A stretch of 64,000 nucleotides of DNA from Granulicella pectinivorans. Its GTDB lineage: Bacteria > Acidobacteriota > Terriglobia > Terriglobales > Acidobacteriaceae. The notes under the pieces are model-generated. The model worked only from the letters and a program-made list of their open reading frames with translations. It searched no databases and was not told the DNA's origin. The position numbers were made by a program, and so were the translations under genes. Position 1 is the first letter of the stretch. Each line of letters begins with the position of its first letter. Below, piece after piece: positions 6,910 to 17,100 of the stretch. The stretch spans positions 248,001 to 312,000 of the forward strand of contig NZ_FOZL01000001.1 of NCBI RefSeq assembly GCF_900114625.1. The letters run 5' to 3'.

Positions 6910-9900
6910 TTAGAACTTCAACTTGAGTGCGAACTGAAGCTCGCGTGGGACGTAGTTCGGATCGGTCTGTGCGACCGTTCCGAAGGCTGCGTTGCCCAAC
7001 TGCGTGCTTCCGTTGCCTCCGTTGTTATTGATGAAAAAGTTGGGCGTGTTGGTCAGGTCGAAGGCCTCGGCACGGAACTGCAGGCTGGCCCGCTCCGTCA
7101 CGGCGAAGTCCTTGAACACGGACAGATCGATGTGACGGAATTGCGGACCCACCAGCGAGTTGCGCTGCGAGGTGCCGATCGTTCCGACGGGCTGTGGTGC
7201 GAATGCAGCCGTGTTGAACCACTGGGTGAGCGTCTTCTTTGCCACGGACGTGTTCCCGATCTGATTCGGACGGTCGCTTCCACCGTTGTTGAGAGGAGTG
7301 GCACGGTTGCTATAGGCCTGCTTCTGGCCGTTGATGGGTGAGACCGTGACATCGTTTCCGTTGCCGCTGTTCACGATCGAGAAGGGCTTGCCGCTCTGCC
7401 AGACTGAGATCGTGTTCACCTGCCATCCGCCAAAAGCAACTTTCCTGATGCCGGTGAAGCTTTTGCCGAAGGGAAGCTCGTAGTTGAGCGAGAGGGCGAA
7501 GCGGCTTTTGATGTTGTTCTCCGCGATGCCGTACTCGATCTGCCGGATCTGGTATGGGTTCGCGTTGCTCCACCCCTGCTGCCCTTCTTCCGAGAAGCCG
7601 GTGATGTCACTCAACGCCTTGGCCCAGGTGTAGTTGGCATCGAAGGCAAGCCCCTTGCTGAAGCGGCGCTGGAAGGAGGTCTGCAGCGCGTTGTAGTTAG
7701 AGACACCGCCGCTTTGCAGCCAGTTGACGGTGCCAAGGTTGGAGAGCTTGCCCGAAAGCGGACGTGCCGATGAGTAGGCTGGGTTGGCTGGGTCGCCGGG
7801 CTGCGGCACGTTGATGTCGTTGATCTCCTCCGGCAGGTGCTGGCCGATGTTGCCGACGTAGCCGATGGTGAGGACATTGGCGCCAAACTGCTGCTCTACC
7901 TGGAGATTGAACTGCTGCATGAGAGCAGAGCGGAAGTGAGGATCTTCCGCGACGAATGAGAGCGCGTTGCTGTTGATGGTTTGCGCGGCGGGAAGCGGAA
8001 GTCCCTGCGCGAAGGTGGTGCTTTCGCCATTGGCCGCGGAGCAGGCACGATTCTGACCGGCCGCATTCGCTCCTTCAATCTGGACCGCCAGTACGGACTG
8101 GCAGTTGGGTGAGTAGACGGAGACGAATGGAGCGTTCTTCAGGTCGGCGTTCGAGGTGTAGTTGCCCGGGAAGAAGCTGAGTCCATAGCCACCACGCACG
8201 ACCGTATTGGGCATGGCGTTGAAGGCAAACCCTACGCGAGGAGCAACGTTGGAGTAGTCCGTCTGGATGCCCGCGTGGCCATCGACACCACCGACGTTGG
8301 CGATCTTGAGAGCCGATGCGACGCTGGCAGCAGGAGCTCCGAGAGCCTCGATGAAACTGAAGTTCGAGATGCGGCTGTGAGCCTCCGTAAATGGGGTGAA
8401 GACATCGTAGCGAAGACCGGCGAGGATGGTCAGCCTTGCGCTGGCCTTCCAGCTATCCTGGAGGAAGCCGCTTGGTTCGTAGCTGCGGTAGTCGGGCGGG
8501 TTCAGGTCGTAGTTGCGGCTTGCGGCCGTGAACGCTCCGACCAGGGTGGACGCGATCTGGTTGTCCTGGGTCTGCTTCTGGGTGGCAGCCTGATCGGTGT
8601 TCAGGCCGAAGGTGTACTGACCCGCAGCAAAGGCGCTCTGCACGTTGCGGGCCTGGCGACGGATGAAGGAGACGCCCGCCTTGAGGTTGTGATTGCCGCG
8701 TGTATAGCTTACGGAGCCCGCGTACTGGAAGGTGTTGTCGATATCCTGCAGCGGCACGTAGGCACCGTCACCTACGTCGCTAAAGGGGCCGATGGCGATG
8801 GGCGTGAGAAACGATGAGAGCTTGTTGAAGTTCATGTTCGATCCGAAGCCGAGTTTGGTGTCGGGATCGGTGCCGTAGTTGAGAGGGAGCGACAGATTGT
8901 TTACGCGGGTATAGGCAGCGCGGAGGTCGACGACCAGATTCTGGCTGATGAGGCGCGTGTAGCCGAATCCATACTGCTGGCCACTGTCGGTTGCGGGACC
9001 TGCAAAGATGTAGCGTCCGCCGCTGACCTGGATGCCGTTGGGAGCCGTACCGAGGGCCTGTGGAGTGACCGTATCTACTTTGTTGTAGGTGTAGCGGCCA
9101 AAGAAGAGGTTCTTGTCGCTGAATTTATGATCGATGCGCACGTCGAAGGTATTGCTGTACTGCGTGCGATTCGGACTGGCTACATAGTTGTTGGCGAGTG
9201 AGGAGTTTGTTGGAGCGGGAAATAGCTGCAGGTACGCGAGGGCGATGGGATCGATGGCGTGCCCCTGGGTCCCGTTGCCGCCGTTGACCAGCACCTGGGG
9301 CGAACCGCCACCGATGCTATTGATGTTGTTGTACTCATCAAGGGTGGGAACGGTAGAGGTATAGGTGAGGCCGGCGACCTGGCGAAAGCCCTCATAGTCG
9401 CCGAAGAAGAAGGTGCGGTCGCGGAAGATGGGGCCGCCAATGCTGCCTCCGAACTGGTTCTGGCGCAGTTCGGGTTTGCGTCCTGTGGTCTGCTGCACGT
9501 TGCGGGCGTCGAAGATGTCGTTGCGGAAGAACTCATACGCCGTGCCGTGGAGCTGATTCGTTCCAGAGCGCGTCACAATATTGACCACGCCGCCGGCAGT
9601 GCGTCCTGCCTCCGCCGAGTAGCTGTTGGTCTGGACTGTGATCTCCTGAATCCCCTCGACGTTGGGCTTGACACCGATGGTGCCGATGACGCGTTCGTTG
9701 TCGTCGATGCCGTCGATGACATAGTTATTGAGGGTGTCGTCCTGGCCATTGACGGAGAAGCCGCTGGTGGAGCGGCGGTCGTCCGGACGGCCACCACTGG
9801 TAAGACCATTGCCGGGGCCCTCGTTCGCACCGGGCACGAGCTGCACCAACTGCACGAAGTTGCGCCCGTTGAGCGGGAGATCCTGGACGGCCTTGGCGGT

Positions 9901-10368
9901 GACGGTGGAACTAACGGTGGCGCTGTCACCCTGCAGGAGGGGTGTCTGGGCTTCGACGGTGACGGTCTCGGTCTGGCCGCCGGTCGCCATGTGGACATCC
10001 GACCGGGCACGATCGCCGGCTTCCACGGCCAGGTTGGCCGTGGTGGCGGTCTTGAACCCCGGGGCCTTTACGGTAAGGGTATAGGTGCCCACGGGCAGGA
10101 GCGTGAACTGGTAGTCTCCGCTGCCGTTGGTGACGGCGTTGCGCTGGTTGTGGGTGGCGAGGTTGGTGAGGGTTACCGGTGCATTTGGGATGACGGCTCC
10201 GGTTGGGTCGGTGACGGTGCCGACGATATCTGCGGTGGTGAGCTGCGCGAAGGCGGCAGGAAGAGCTGCAAGCAGCAGGGTCAACAGGACGATGCTGCGT
10301 CCGAGAGCCCCAAAGCGGAGTGTGCACTGGCCGGTGCAGTTTTGAATCATGTTGCTGATCTTCATCAT
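6910..10368 (-). CDS. Oar-type TonB-dependent receptor 1
   Basis: Outer-membrane receptor of 1152 aa, presumed to take up glycan fragments using TonB energy. Order: signal sequence ending near AAFAQ (about residue 42), a carboxypeptidase-regulatory-like beta-sandwich (about 45-130, TADIVGTVTDPTGAVIPNA), a plug with the family sequence LPLNGRNF, then a long beta-barrel ending in an aromatic residue (LKLKF) as the Bam assembly signal. No SusD-like partner is encoded nearby. The neighbouring GH1 gene suggests a beta-glucoside ligand, but that is inference. Start at 10368 or the adjacent ATG; the ribosome site is weak (AGAAAG within a 13-nt palindrome just upstream). Confidence 0.9.
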   Translation of the reverse strand: MMKISNMIQNCTGQCTLRFGALGRSIVLLTLLLAALPAAFAQLTTADIVGTVTDPTGAVIPNAPVTLTNLATHNQRNAVTNGSGDYQFTLLPVGTYTLTVKAPGFKTATTANLAVEAGDRARSDVHMATGGQTETVTVEAQTPLLQGDSATVSSTVTAKAVQDLPLNGRNFVQLVQLVPGANEGPGNGLTSGGRPDDRRSTSGFSVNGQDDTLNNYVIDGIDDNERVIGTIGVKPNVEGIQEITVQTNSYSAEAGRTAGGVVNIVTRSGTNQLHGTAYEFFRNDIFDARNVQQTTGRKPELRQNQFGGSIGGPIFRDRTFFFGDYEGFRQVAGLTYTSTVPTLDEYNNINSIGGGSPQVLVNGGNGTQGHAIDPIALAYLQLFPAPTNSSLANNYVASPNRTQYSNTFDVRIDHKFSDKNLFFGRYTYNKVDTVTPQALGTAPNGIQVSGGRYIFAGPATDSGQQYGFGYTRLISQNLVVDLRAAYTRVNNLSLPLNYGTDPDTKLGFGSNMNFNKLSSFLTPIAIGPFSDVGDGAYVPLQDIDNTFQYAGSVSYTRGNHNLKAGVSFIRRQARNVQSAFAAGQYTFGLNTDQAATQKQTQDNQIASTLVGAFTAASRNYDLNPPDYRSYEPSGFLQDSWKASARLTILAGLRYDVFTPFTEAHSRISNFSFIEALGAPAASVASALKIANVGGVDGHAGIQTDYSNVAPRVGFAFNAMPNTVVRGGYGLSFFPGNYTSNADLKNAPFVSVYSPNCQSVLAVQIEGANAAGQNRACSAANGESTTFAQGLPLPAAQTINSNALSFVAEDPHFRSALMQQFNLQVEQQFGANVLTIGYVGNIGQHLPEEINDINVPQPGDPANPAYSSARPLSGKLSNLGTVNWLQSGGVSNYNALQTSFQRRFSKGLAFDANYTWAKALSDITGFSEEGQQGWSNANPYQIRQIEYGIAENNIKSRFALSLNYELPFGKSFTGIRKVAFGGWQVNTISVWQSGKPFSIVNSGNGNDVTVSPINGQKQAYSNRATPLNNGGSDRPNQIGNTSVAKKTLTQWFNTAAFAPQPVGTIGTSQRNSLVGPQFRHIDLSVFKDFAVTERASLQFRAEAFDLTNTPNFFINNNGGNGSTQLGNAAFGTVAQTDPNYVPRELQFALKLKF

Positions 10369-10643
10369 GGTCAGTTCGCTTTCTAAGAAAGGACGATCGT
10401 TGGCGGGCAGGCGCGGTCAACCGGGAACAGTTGAGAACGCGCCAGAGGGGGCTTTTAGTTCGGCACGAATCCTAAGTAGGGTGTTCAAGGCCTGTATAGG
10501 TTCCATCTGGTATTGCACTGGGAGGTAAAGAGATATTTGGGCGGAATATGTCAGATTTCGGACGAGGTAAAAGAGGTAAAGAATCGTGCTTGTCAGTTGG
10601 CATAGGTCGGGCCTATGCTGATGAGGCTGGAAAGCGAAGGTAT

Positions 10644-11942
10644 ATGGACACAATTCACGAACCCACCTCCCCAGGGGTTCCGATGAGCGCGGCAGACCAG
10701 GCTAAAGTCCGCGAACAGTTGAACCGGATACTCGAGACTCACCACTTCAAGAACAGCAAGCGCTATCCCGTTTTGCTGCGCTTCGTAGTGGAAGAAGCTC
10801 TCGAGGGTCGTGGCGAGCATTTGAAGGAGCGCCTGCTGGGCGTGCGCGTGTTCGATCGGCCGGCGGACTACGACACCGCGACCGATCCGATCGTGCGTGT
10901 CACCATTGCCGAGATTCGGAAACGAATCGCGCAGTATTACCACGATGAAGAACATGATGCGGAGATCCGGATCGAGCTGCTTCCGGGCCGGTATGCGCCG
11001 GAGTTTCGCTCACGCCGAGACGGTGGGCATCCTGCCTCGCAGATGGCAGAGGCTGCCGAACCGGTGATCTCTGCACCGCTCTCCGTCGCCCAGCCGACAG
11101 AAGACGCGGCTCCCAACGCATCCTCTCCGCAGACGAAGGCTCGCAGGCGCTGGCCAAGCATCACACTGGCTTCGGCTCTTGTGGTTATCCTGGCCACCTG
11201 TGGTTTCTTCCTCTGGTGGAATCGTCCGACTGCCCTGGATGAGATGTGGTCACCGCTTCTGGCGGCAAAGGGGTCCGTCCTCTTCTGTTTGCCGACCGAT
11301 GTTGGGAAGAAGCGGCTTCCCTCCGGGGAGCCTGTTCCGGCGGCTCCGACAAGAGGTGAGGACAGGCCGGAGAGCTTTCTCGATTTCGAGTCGCTTGGGC
11401 AAAACGTCGTTTACTCGGATATGCTCGCGGCTCTCCAGATCTCCAACATTATGGCTCTCCATCACCGCGACTACCGGGTGAAGCTGAATGTCGGGACGAC
11501 GCTTGCCGATCTGCGGCTTGGGCCTGCGGTGCTGATTGGTGGGCTCGACAATCCATGGACCATGCGCGCCCTTGCGACGCAGCGGTATCACTTTACCGGA
11601 ACGGATGAAGATCGATATTGGATTGCCGATAGCGAGAGGCCAGAGAAGAAGGATTGGTCGCTCGATCTGAAGTTGCAATGGATCTCCGTCACGCGCGACT
11701 ATGCGATCGTCTCCAGGGTGCATAACGAGCAGACCGGGCAACCGGAGATCATCGTGGCGGGGATCGGCATGAGCGGGACCGCGGCGGCAGGCGATTTTGT
11801 CACGGACAAAGTACGGATGGAAGAGCTGAGCAGGCGCATTGGGCCGGGATTTAAAGATCGCGATTTTGAAGTCGTTCTGAGCACGGATGTGGTCAACGGG
11901 ATTCCCGGAGAGCCCCAGATCATTGCAGTCTCCGTTCGATAG
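10644..11942 (+). CDS. Membrane-anchored protein of an unnamed TonB-linked family
   Basis: Protein of 432 aa transcribed divergently from TonB receptor 1. The N-terminal 100 or so residues (context LRFVVEEALEGRGEHLKERLLGV, FDRPADYDTATDPIVRV, ELLPGRYAPEF) form a compact domain I recognise from the N-termini of some bacterial TPR/adenylate-cyclase-like proteins and many acidobacterial proteins, but it has no established function known to me. A single transmembrane segment follows (about residues 175-195, ASALVVILATCGFFLWW), then an extracytoplasmic domain of about 230 residues. The topology suggests signal transduction across the inner membrane. Start options are ATG 10644 and ATG 10683, the latter with a better AGGGG site. 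Confidence 0.68.
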   Translation: MDTIHEPTSPGVPMSAADQAKVREQLNRILETHHFKNSKRYPVLLRFVVEEALEGRGEHLKERLLGVRVFDRPADYDTATDPIVRVTIAEIRKRIAQYYHDEEHDAEIRIELLPGRYAPEFRSRRDGGHPASQMAEAAEPVISAPLSVAQPTEDAAPNASSPQTKARRRWPSITLASALVVILATCGFFLWWNRPTALDEMWSPLLAAKGSVLFCLPTDVGKKRLPSGEPVPAAPTRGEDRPESFLDFESLGQNVVYSDMLAALQISNIMALHHRDYRVKLNVGTTLADLRLGPAVLIGGLDNPWTMRALATQRYHFTGTDEDRYWIADSERPEKKDWSLDLKLQWISVTRDYAIVSRVHNEQTGQPEIIVAGIGMSGTAAAGDFVTDKVRMEELSRRIGPGFKDRDFEVVLSTDVVNGIPGEPQIIAVSVR

Positions 11943-12307
11943 AGCCAGATCGTCGAGACTCGGTTTGCTCGCGGACCGCATGACGAAGCTCACAATCTCT
12001 TCACCGGAAGAGCTTTTCCCGTGGCGGTTCCGATTCGCGAGAAGATCAAAAAAGCTACACAGGACAAGGCGGCACGCCTCTGAGAACCATATTCATGCTG
12101 GGCAACTTGGTATTGCAACAGCCTGCCGTGTTGGTGTCCAATTGGCTTTGGCTATACTCATCGTCTGGTGAGAATGATTGCTTGCCTCGCGTTGGCTCGT
12201 CGATGCGTTTTTGCAAAAGAGTCTGTCGCACTGAGTACGAAGCATCTCGATCGAGATCCGCACGTGGCAGAAACCGATACCAGCCCCATCCGGAGAGGAA
12301 ATTTCTG
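11943..12307 (+). other. Non-coding leader and probable lacI promoter
   Basis: No convincing gene. A -10-like TATACT (12153-12158) with TTGGTG 16 nt upstream could be the promoter of the LacI-family gene that starts at 12308. TTGGTAT (12112 region) and TTGGTGTCCAA (12131 region) resemble half-sites of the operator found across this locus, so weak autoregulation is possible. Confidence 0.35.
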
Positions 12308-13345
12308 GTGAAGAAGAGACACAGCGTTCCGGTTCTACTGGATGTGGCGCACCACGCCGGAGTCGGAGCGGCTACCGTCTCCCGTGTCATCAACGGCGGC
12401 CAGAACGTCAGCCGCAAGACGCTTGCCGCAGTGCAGAAGGCGATTGACGAGCTTGGTTATCACCCGAGCGAAGCTGCCCGGAGCCTGAAGGGCGCGCGCA
12501 CCAAGACCATCGGGCTGATTGTTCCAAGCGTGGCCGACCCATTTTTTGCCGTGACCGCGGCGGCGGTTCAGGAGGTGGCGCGCGCCCACGGCACACTGGT
12601 GCTGCTGGCCTCCAGCGACAATCTTCCGGAACGCGAGAGTGAACACATGGTAACGCTCATCCAGCGCCGGGTGGACGGCCTGATCCTTGCGCCGAGTGAC
12701 GCCGCAGATGCCGATCTTCTCAAGCATGCAGGGTTCCCGGTTGTGTGCTTCGACCGGCCGTTTCCCGGTGATGCCGCGTCGACCGTGCTCAGCGATAACC
12801 ACGGGGGAGCGAAGATGGCCACGGAGCACCTGCTACGCAGCGGATGCAAGCGCGTCCTCTGCCTGGCGGGCGACAGCAAACTCTTCACCAGCCAGAGACG
12901 TGTGCGCGGATATCGCGATGTGGTGAAGGCAGCCGGTCTTCCCTACATTGCCGAGTTGGAGGTGAACGACCTGGAAGGCGTTCGCGACGTGCTCCGGCGG
13001 CACCTTTCCGGGCGTGAAAAGATCGATGGCATCTTCTGCATCAAGAACGCTCTCACCATTCACGCGTACAAGGTTCTGCGTGAGATGGGTGTATCGATTC
13101 CTGGCAAGGTCTCTCTGCTGGGGTTCGATGATTTCGACCTGGCGGACACCCTCGAACCGCCCATCACGGTGGTGCGGCAGCCCGTGGTGAGCATTGCAAC
13201 CAAAGCTGCCGAGATGCTGTTTGAAGCGATGGCAACCCACCGCGAAAGGCGCCACACCGTCACCGTGAATGTGGAGCTTGTGGTCCGCGGATCGTGCCGC
13301 GAAGCACCCTCGGCTTCCCGAAAGTCTTCCGCGAAAAAGCGGTGA
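12308..13345 (+). CDS. LacI-family regulator of the mannoside locus
   Basis: Sugar-responsive repressor of 345 aa. The LacI helix-turn-helix is at the N-terminus (DVAHHAGVGAATVSRVINGG), the hinge includes HPSEAARSLKGARTKTIGL, and the remainder is a periplasmic-binding-protein-like sensor ending with the DNA-proximal GFDDFDLADTLEPPITVV. I place the start at the GTG at 12308 with a GAGAGGAA ribosome site; the frame opens much earlier, but those residues have no LacI counterpart. It precedes TonB receptor 2 and both GH38 genes, and palindromes of LacI type recur at their promoters, so it is the likely regulator of all of them. Confidence 0.9.
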   Translation: MKKRHSVPVLLDVAHHAGVGAATVSRVINGGQNVSRKTLAAVQKAIDELGYHPSEAARSLKGARTKTIGLIVPSVADPFFAVTAAAVQEVARAHGTLVLLASSDNLPERESEHMVTLIQRRVDGLILAPSDAADADLLKHAGFPVVCFDRPFPGDAASTVLSDNHGGAKMATEHLLRSGCKRVLCLAGDSKLFTSQRRVRGYRDVVKAAGLPYIAELEVNDLEGVRDVLRRHLSGREKIDGIFCIKNALTIHAYKVLREMGVSIPGKVSLLGFDDFDLADTLEPPITVVRQPVVSIATKAAEMLFEAMATHRERRHTVTVNVELVVRGSCREAPSASRKSSAKKR

Positions 13346-13421
13346 GCCACTTCGAGAGCGCTGTCGTCATGCGATGCACTTCGCCAGGTGGGCGGATGAG
13401 GCGATAATTTGCCCTCCCTGT

Positions 13422-13437
13422 TTGGAATCAATTCCAG
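13422..13437. promoter_or_regulatory. LacI-type operator O1
   Basis: TTGGAATCAATTCCAG, dyad TGGAAT-CA-ATTCCA, with a GATAAT box (13403-13408) just upstream. The 19 bases TTGGAATCAATTCCAGAAT are repeated exactly at 21180 before the MFS gene. Confidence 0.7.
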
Positions 13438-13741
13438 AATTGCAGCGACCCAGGCGCTTTCTTGCCGACTGCCCGAAGTCAACCTGGTTGCATCGTGGCG
13501 ATGCGCCGGCCGGATTGTTCCTGGCTTCGATACGACGGCGATCACGGAGATCGCACGGTGACTTCGACACGGTACTCCTCTTCCCCGGAGCCTTCCCGAT
13601 TCGTGTTTGAGGGGCGCAACGTGAGCTGATCTCGACTCCCGGCAATGCCGCACGGAACAGTCGCCGACGTTTCTGCCTGTTAAGCGAAGACGTGGGTTGG
13701 GGGCTATCCGGTGCAGTGGCAAATTTCTCTGCCAATTTTTC

Positions 13742-13802
13742 TTGACATGCACGCACCAAGGGGCGCATCGTGGAACACGCCCAATATTGGTATCGATTCC
13801 AA
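13742..13802 (+). promoter_or_regulatory. Promoter plus LacI-type operator O2 for TonB receptor 2
   Basis: A consensus -35 TTGACA (13742-13747) is followed 18 nt later by a weak -10 candidate CATCGT and then by the dyad TTGGTATCGATTCCAA (13787-13802) in the expected early transcribed region, a classic repressor position. The same arrangement, with highly similar intervening DNA, recurs at 26387-26447. Confidence 0.65.
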
Positions 13803-14108
13803 AATAGAACCACGGCTTCAAGAATGCCGCTTCTGAGGTCAGCCCGCATGCACTTCCGCGTTCCATACATCCTGCCTATCGCCGCAGTTTCTTCCTGCCG
13901 AACACTCTCTCCCGGAAAATGCACGTCCTACCGAACGGTCGCGTGGAAGCCTGTCGCGAAGGCAGCGGCACGTTCGCTGTTCCCTGAAGACGACCCGCTC
14001 GTTGCAAGGGAGCCGGCCTCTCACACTCGAAGATCAAGCTCTCGACATCCGTTGCCACAGCTCTCTTTGGACCAACTTCGTACTCGCAAAACTTTACTGG
14101 AGGTTGCA

Positions 14109-17100
14109 ATGAATTTTCGTAGGTGGGCCCTTCCCGGTCTAGCGTCACTCCTCTTCGTTTGTACCGTTCCCCTTCTTGCCCAGGGAACACAGGCGACTCT
14201 CGATGGACAGGTCACGGACAGCGCAGGGGCTGTCTTGCCGTCCGCCAAAATCACTATTCGCAATGTACAGACGGGCGTCTCCACGATCAGCGTGTCCGGC
14301 CCGGATGGGTACTATCACGTCAGTTCTCTCGATCCTGGCCAGTACTCCATTACAGTGCAGCAGCCCTCGTTTGCGACGAGCATCCGGAATGGGGTTCAGT
14401 TCGAGGTGGCACAACACGCAACACTCGACTTCACTCTTACTGTTGGCAGTGTGAATGAACATGTAACGGTGACGGCAGCAGCGGTACAACTTGAAACCGA
14501 GACGGCCACGCAATCCATGGAACTGGGCCAGGAGAAGCTTCTGGCTCTACCGACGCAGGGCCACAACCCGATCTCGGCCGTTTTTTCCGTTCCCGGCGTC
14601 ATTGTCACCTCTTCCGATACGCGACTGCGTGCCTTCGACACCGCAGGCACCTCCGGCACTTCGATCAACGGATCGCCCAATGCCACGAATGAAATTCTGG
14701 TGGATGGTATGAGTTCCCTCCAGAATGCATCCACGGCCTCGTTTATCCCGACGCAGGAAGCCACGAGCGAGGTGCGAGTACAAACCACGAACTACGATGC
14801 CGCATACGGCTGGACGCTGGGCGGTGTTATCAACATGCTGACCAAGAGCGGGACCAACCAGTTTCATGGTTCTGCCTGGGAGTACTTGCAGAACACGCTT
14901 CTGAATGCCAACTCTTTCAACAACAAATACACGGGTACGCCGCGCGCCTCATCGCACCTGAACACCTTCGGCTTCAGCATCAGCGGCCCGATCATCACGA
15001 ACAAGCTGTTTGCTATGTACACGTATGAAGACCTTCGGCAGGTGATCCCGGATCCCTTTGTCGTTTCCGTACCGACGGATCTTCAGAAGGTAGGGGACTT
15101 CTCCCAGACTTATAACGCGGATGGCAGTCTACAGGTCATCTATGACCCATATTCCACGTTCACCAATGCGAGCGGCGTGCTGCAGCGCAAACCGGTTCCG
15201 GGCAACAACCTGAAGAACCTTACCTATGGAATGAGTCCTATTGCCTTGAAAGTTCTGGCGATGCTTCCTTCAGGCAACGTGAAGAATGTTCCCATTACCG
15301 GGCTGAACAATCTGACGAATGGCCCGAGCAATCGCAAGTTTACGGATTTCTTCCCGGAGAATACGATTCGCGTCGACTATGCCATCAACCCGGCGACACG
15401 CGTCTTCGGGCGTTACTCTCGCAATGCGCTGCAGGAGGCGCGTGGCTTTCGTTATTCGACGAATTCCACGTTGAATGCCGCCGATACAACCTCAAACAAT
15501 CCTTTCACGCGTGAGAATCATAATGGGACGGTGCAGGTTACGCGCATTCTGAACCCAACGACCGTGCTGAGTGCGCGCGTTGGTCTTGAACGCTATAAGA
15601 CCGCGAGCATTCCCTCACAAGACACCAGTACCGGTCCCGCAGCACTTGGTTTCGCATCGGACTATGCAACACAGTCAGCAGACGTCTTCCCGCAGTTTAC
15701 CTGGGCCAACTACAACGGAGCAGGCGCGGTGCCGGCAGCCACCACGACGAGCTATAACTACACCGTTGGATCGTCCGTTGCGAAGTCTGCGGGGACGAAC
15801 AATCTGACTGCGGGCATCGACCTTCGCTTGCTGCGCAACAACGTGCAGAGCCCGGGCAACAGCTCAGGAAAATTTGCATTCGACCAGCAATTTACCGGTG
15901 CCAATCCTCTGGCCGTCAGCTCGACCTCCGGCAATGCCCTCGCGTCTTTTCTGCTTGGCACACCCCAGACGGGCTCGATCGACAAGAACAGCTTTCCGAC
16001 GCGTCAGATGAAGATGATCTCTCTGTTTCTTCAGGACGACGTTCGTCTCAGGAAGAACCTGACGGTGAATCTGGGCATTCGCTGGGACTACCTGGGAACC
16101 ATTACCGACAGGTTCAACGGATTGGCAACCTTCAATCCGAGCATCGTAAATCCTCTGGCCGTGACAGGACAGACGCTCTATGGTGGGCTGCAATTTGCCG
16201 GTGTGAATGGCCAGCAGCGCGGCATCACGAATCAGAGATTTGGGAATCTGGGGCCGCGGGTTGGCGTTTCGTATCAAATCGATCGCAGCACTGTGTTGCA
16301 TGGTGGGTACGGGCTTCTTTATGGGCAGGCTTTGAACGATCCCGGAGAGGCACCTGGCTTCAGCTATACGACCAACATGGTGACGTCAGTGCAGTCCGGT
16401 GTTCCGTATAACACGCTGAGCGATCCGTTCCCGAACAGCAGCGTGCAGTCGCCATCGTATGCCGCCAATGGTCTGAAGACGTACCTGGGGCAGAGCTTCT
16501 CGTTTGCAGATCCCAATGGGAAAGCTCCGACGGTGCAACAGTTTTCCTTTGGCATTCAGCATCAGTTCCCGAAGGATTTTCTGTTGACCTTGTCGTATGT
16601 TGGAAGCCGCTTCGGACGTCTGCCTGTCTCGCACCAGATCAACGCGGTTCCTTTGAGCGCGGTTGGGTACGGCGCGACCTACTTGACACAAAGCGTGGCG
16701 AATCCGTTCGCCGGTCTGCTCCCCGGAACGGCGCTGAACAATGCAACTGTGCAGAGGCAGCAGCTTCTGGCTCCTTATCCGCAGTTCCTGGTTGGCACGA
16801 TCACGGGGACCAGCGGCATCAATGAGATGTTCATGCCGATCGGTTCCTCCAGTTACAACTCCGGCCAGTTCGTTCTGCAAAAGCGCTTGTCCTACGGCCT
16901 GGACTTCACGGTGCAATACACGATGTCCAAGCAGTTGGATCAGAAGCTCTACTCCAACCCGCAAGACACCAGCTTGCAGAAGGTCATCGCGGCGTGGGAC
17001 ATCCCGCGCAACATGCAGATCAGCCTTCTCTGGCAGCTCCCATTCGGCAGGGGTCGTGCTTTTGGATCGCATCTCGCAGCCCCGGTTCGCTGGGCGATCA

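Larger units (their letters stand above)
13346..14108 (+). other. Long non-coding regulatory region before TonB receptor 2
   Basis: The 763-nt stretch has no convincing gene: the frames that cross it lack ribosome sites and recognisable residues. It holds two LacI-type operators 365 bp apart (13422-13437 and 13787-13802) and a promoter-like TTGACA, leaving a presumed mRNA leader of about 300 nt before the receptor start. Confidence 0.6.

Noticed and set aside
13367..13924. Minus-strand frames across the 13.3-13.9 kb regulatory region
   Set aside because: They cross both LacI operators, have no ribosome site and an irregular composition with many Arg/Ser/Cys, so they look non-coding.
13770..14108. 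N-terminal extension of TonB receptor 2 by 113 residues
   Set aside because: The signal peptide and GGAGG ribosome site at 14109 define the start; the extension would contain the operator region and lacks family similarity.
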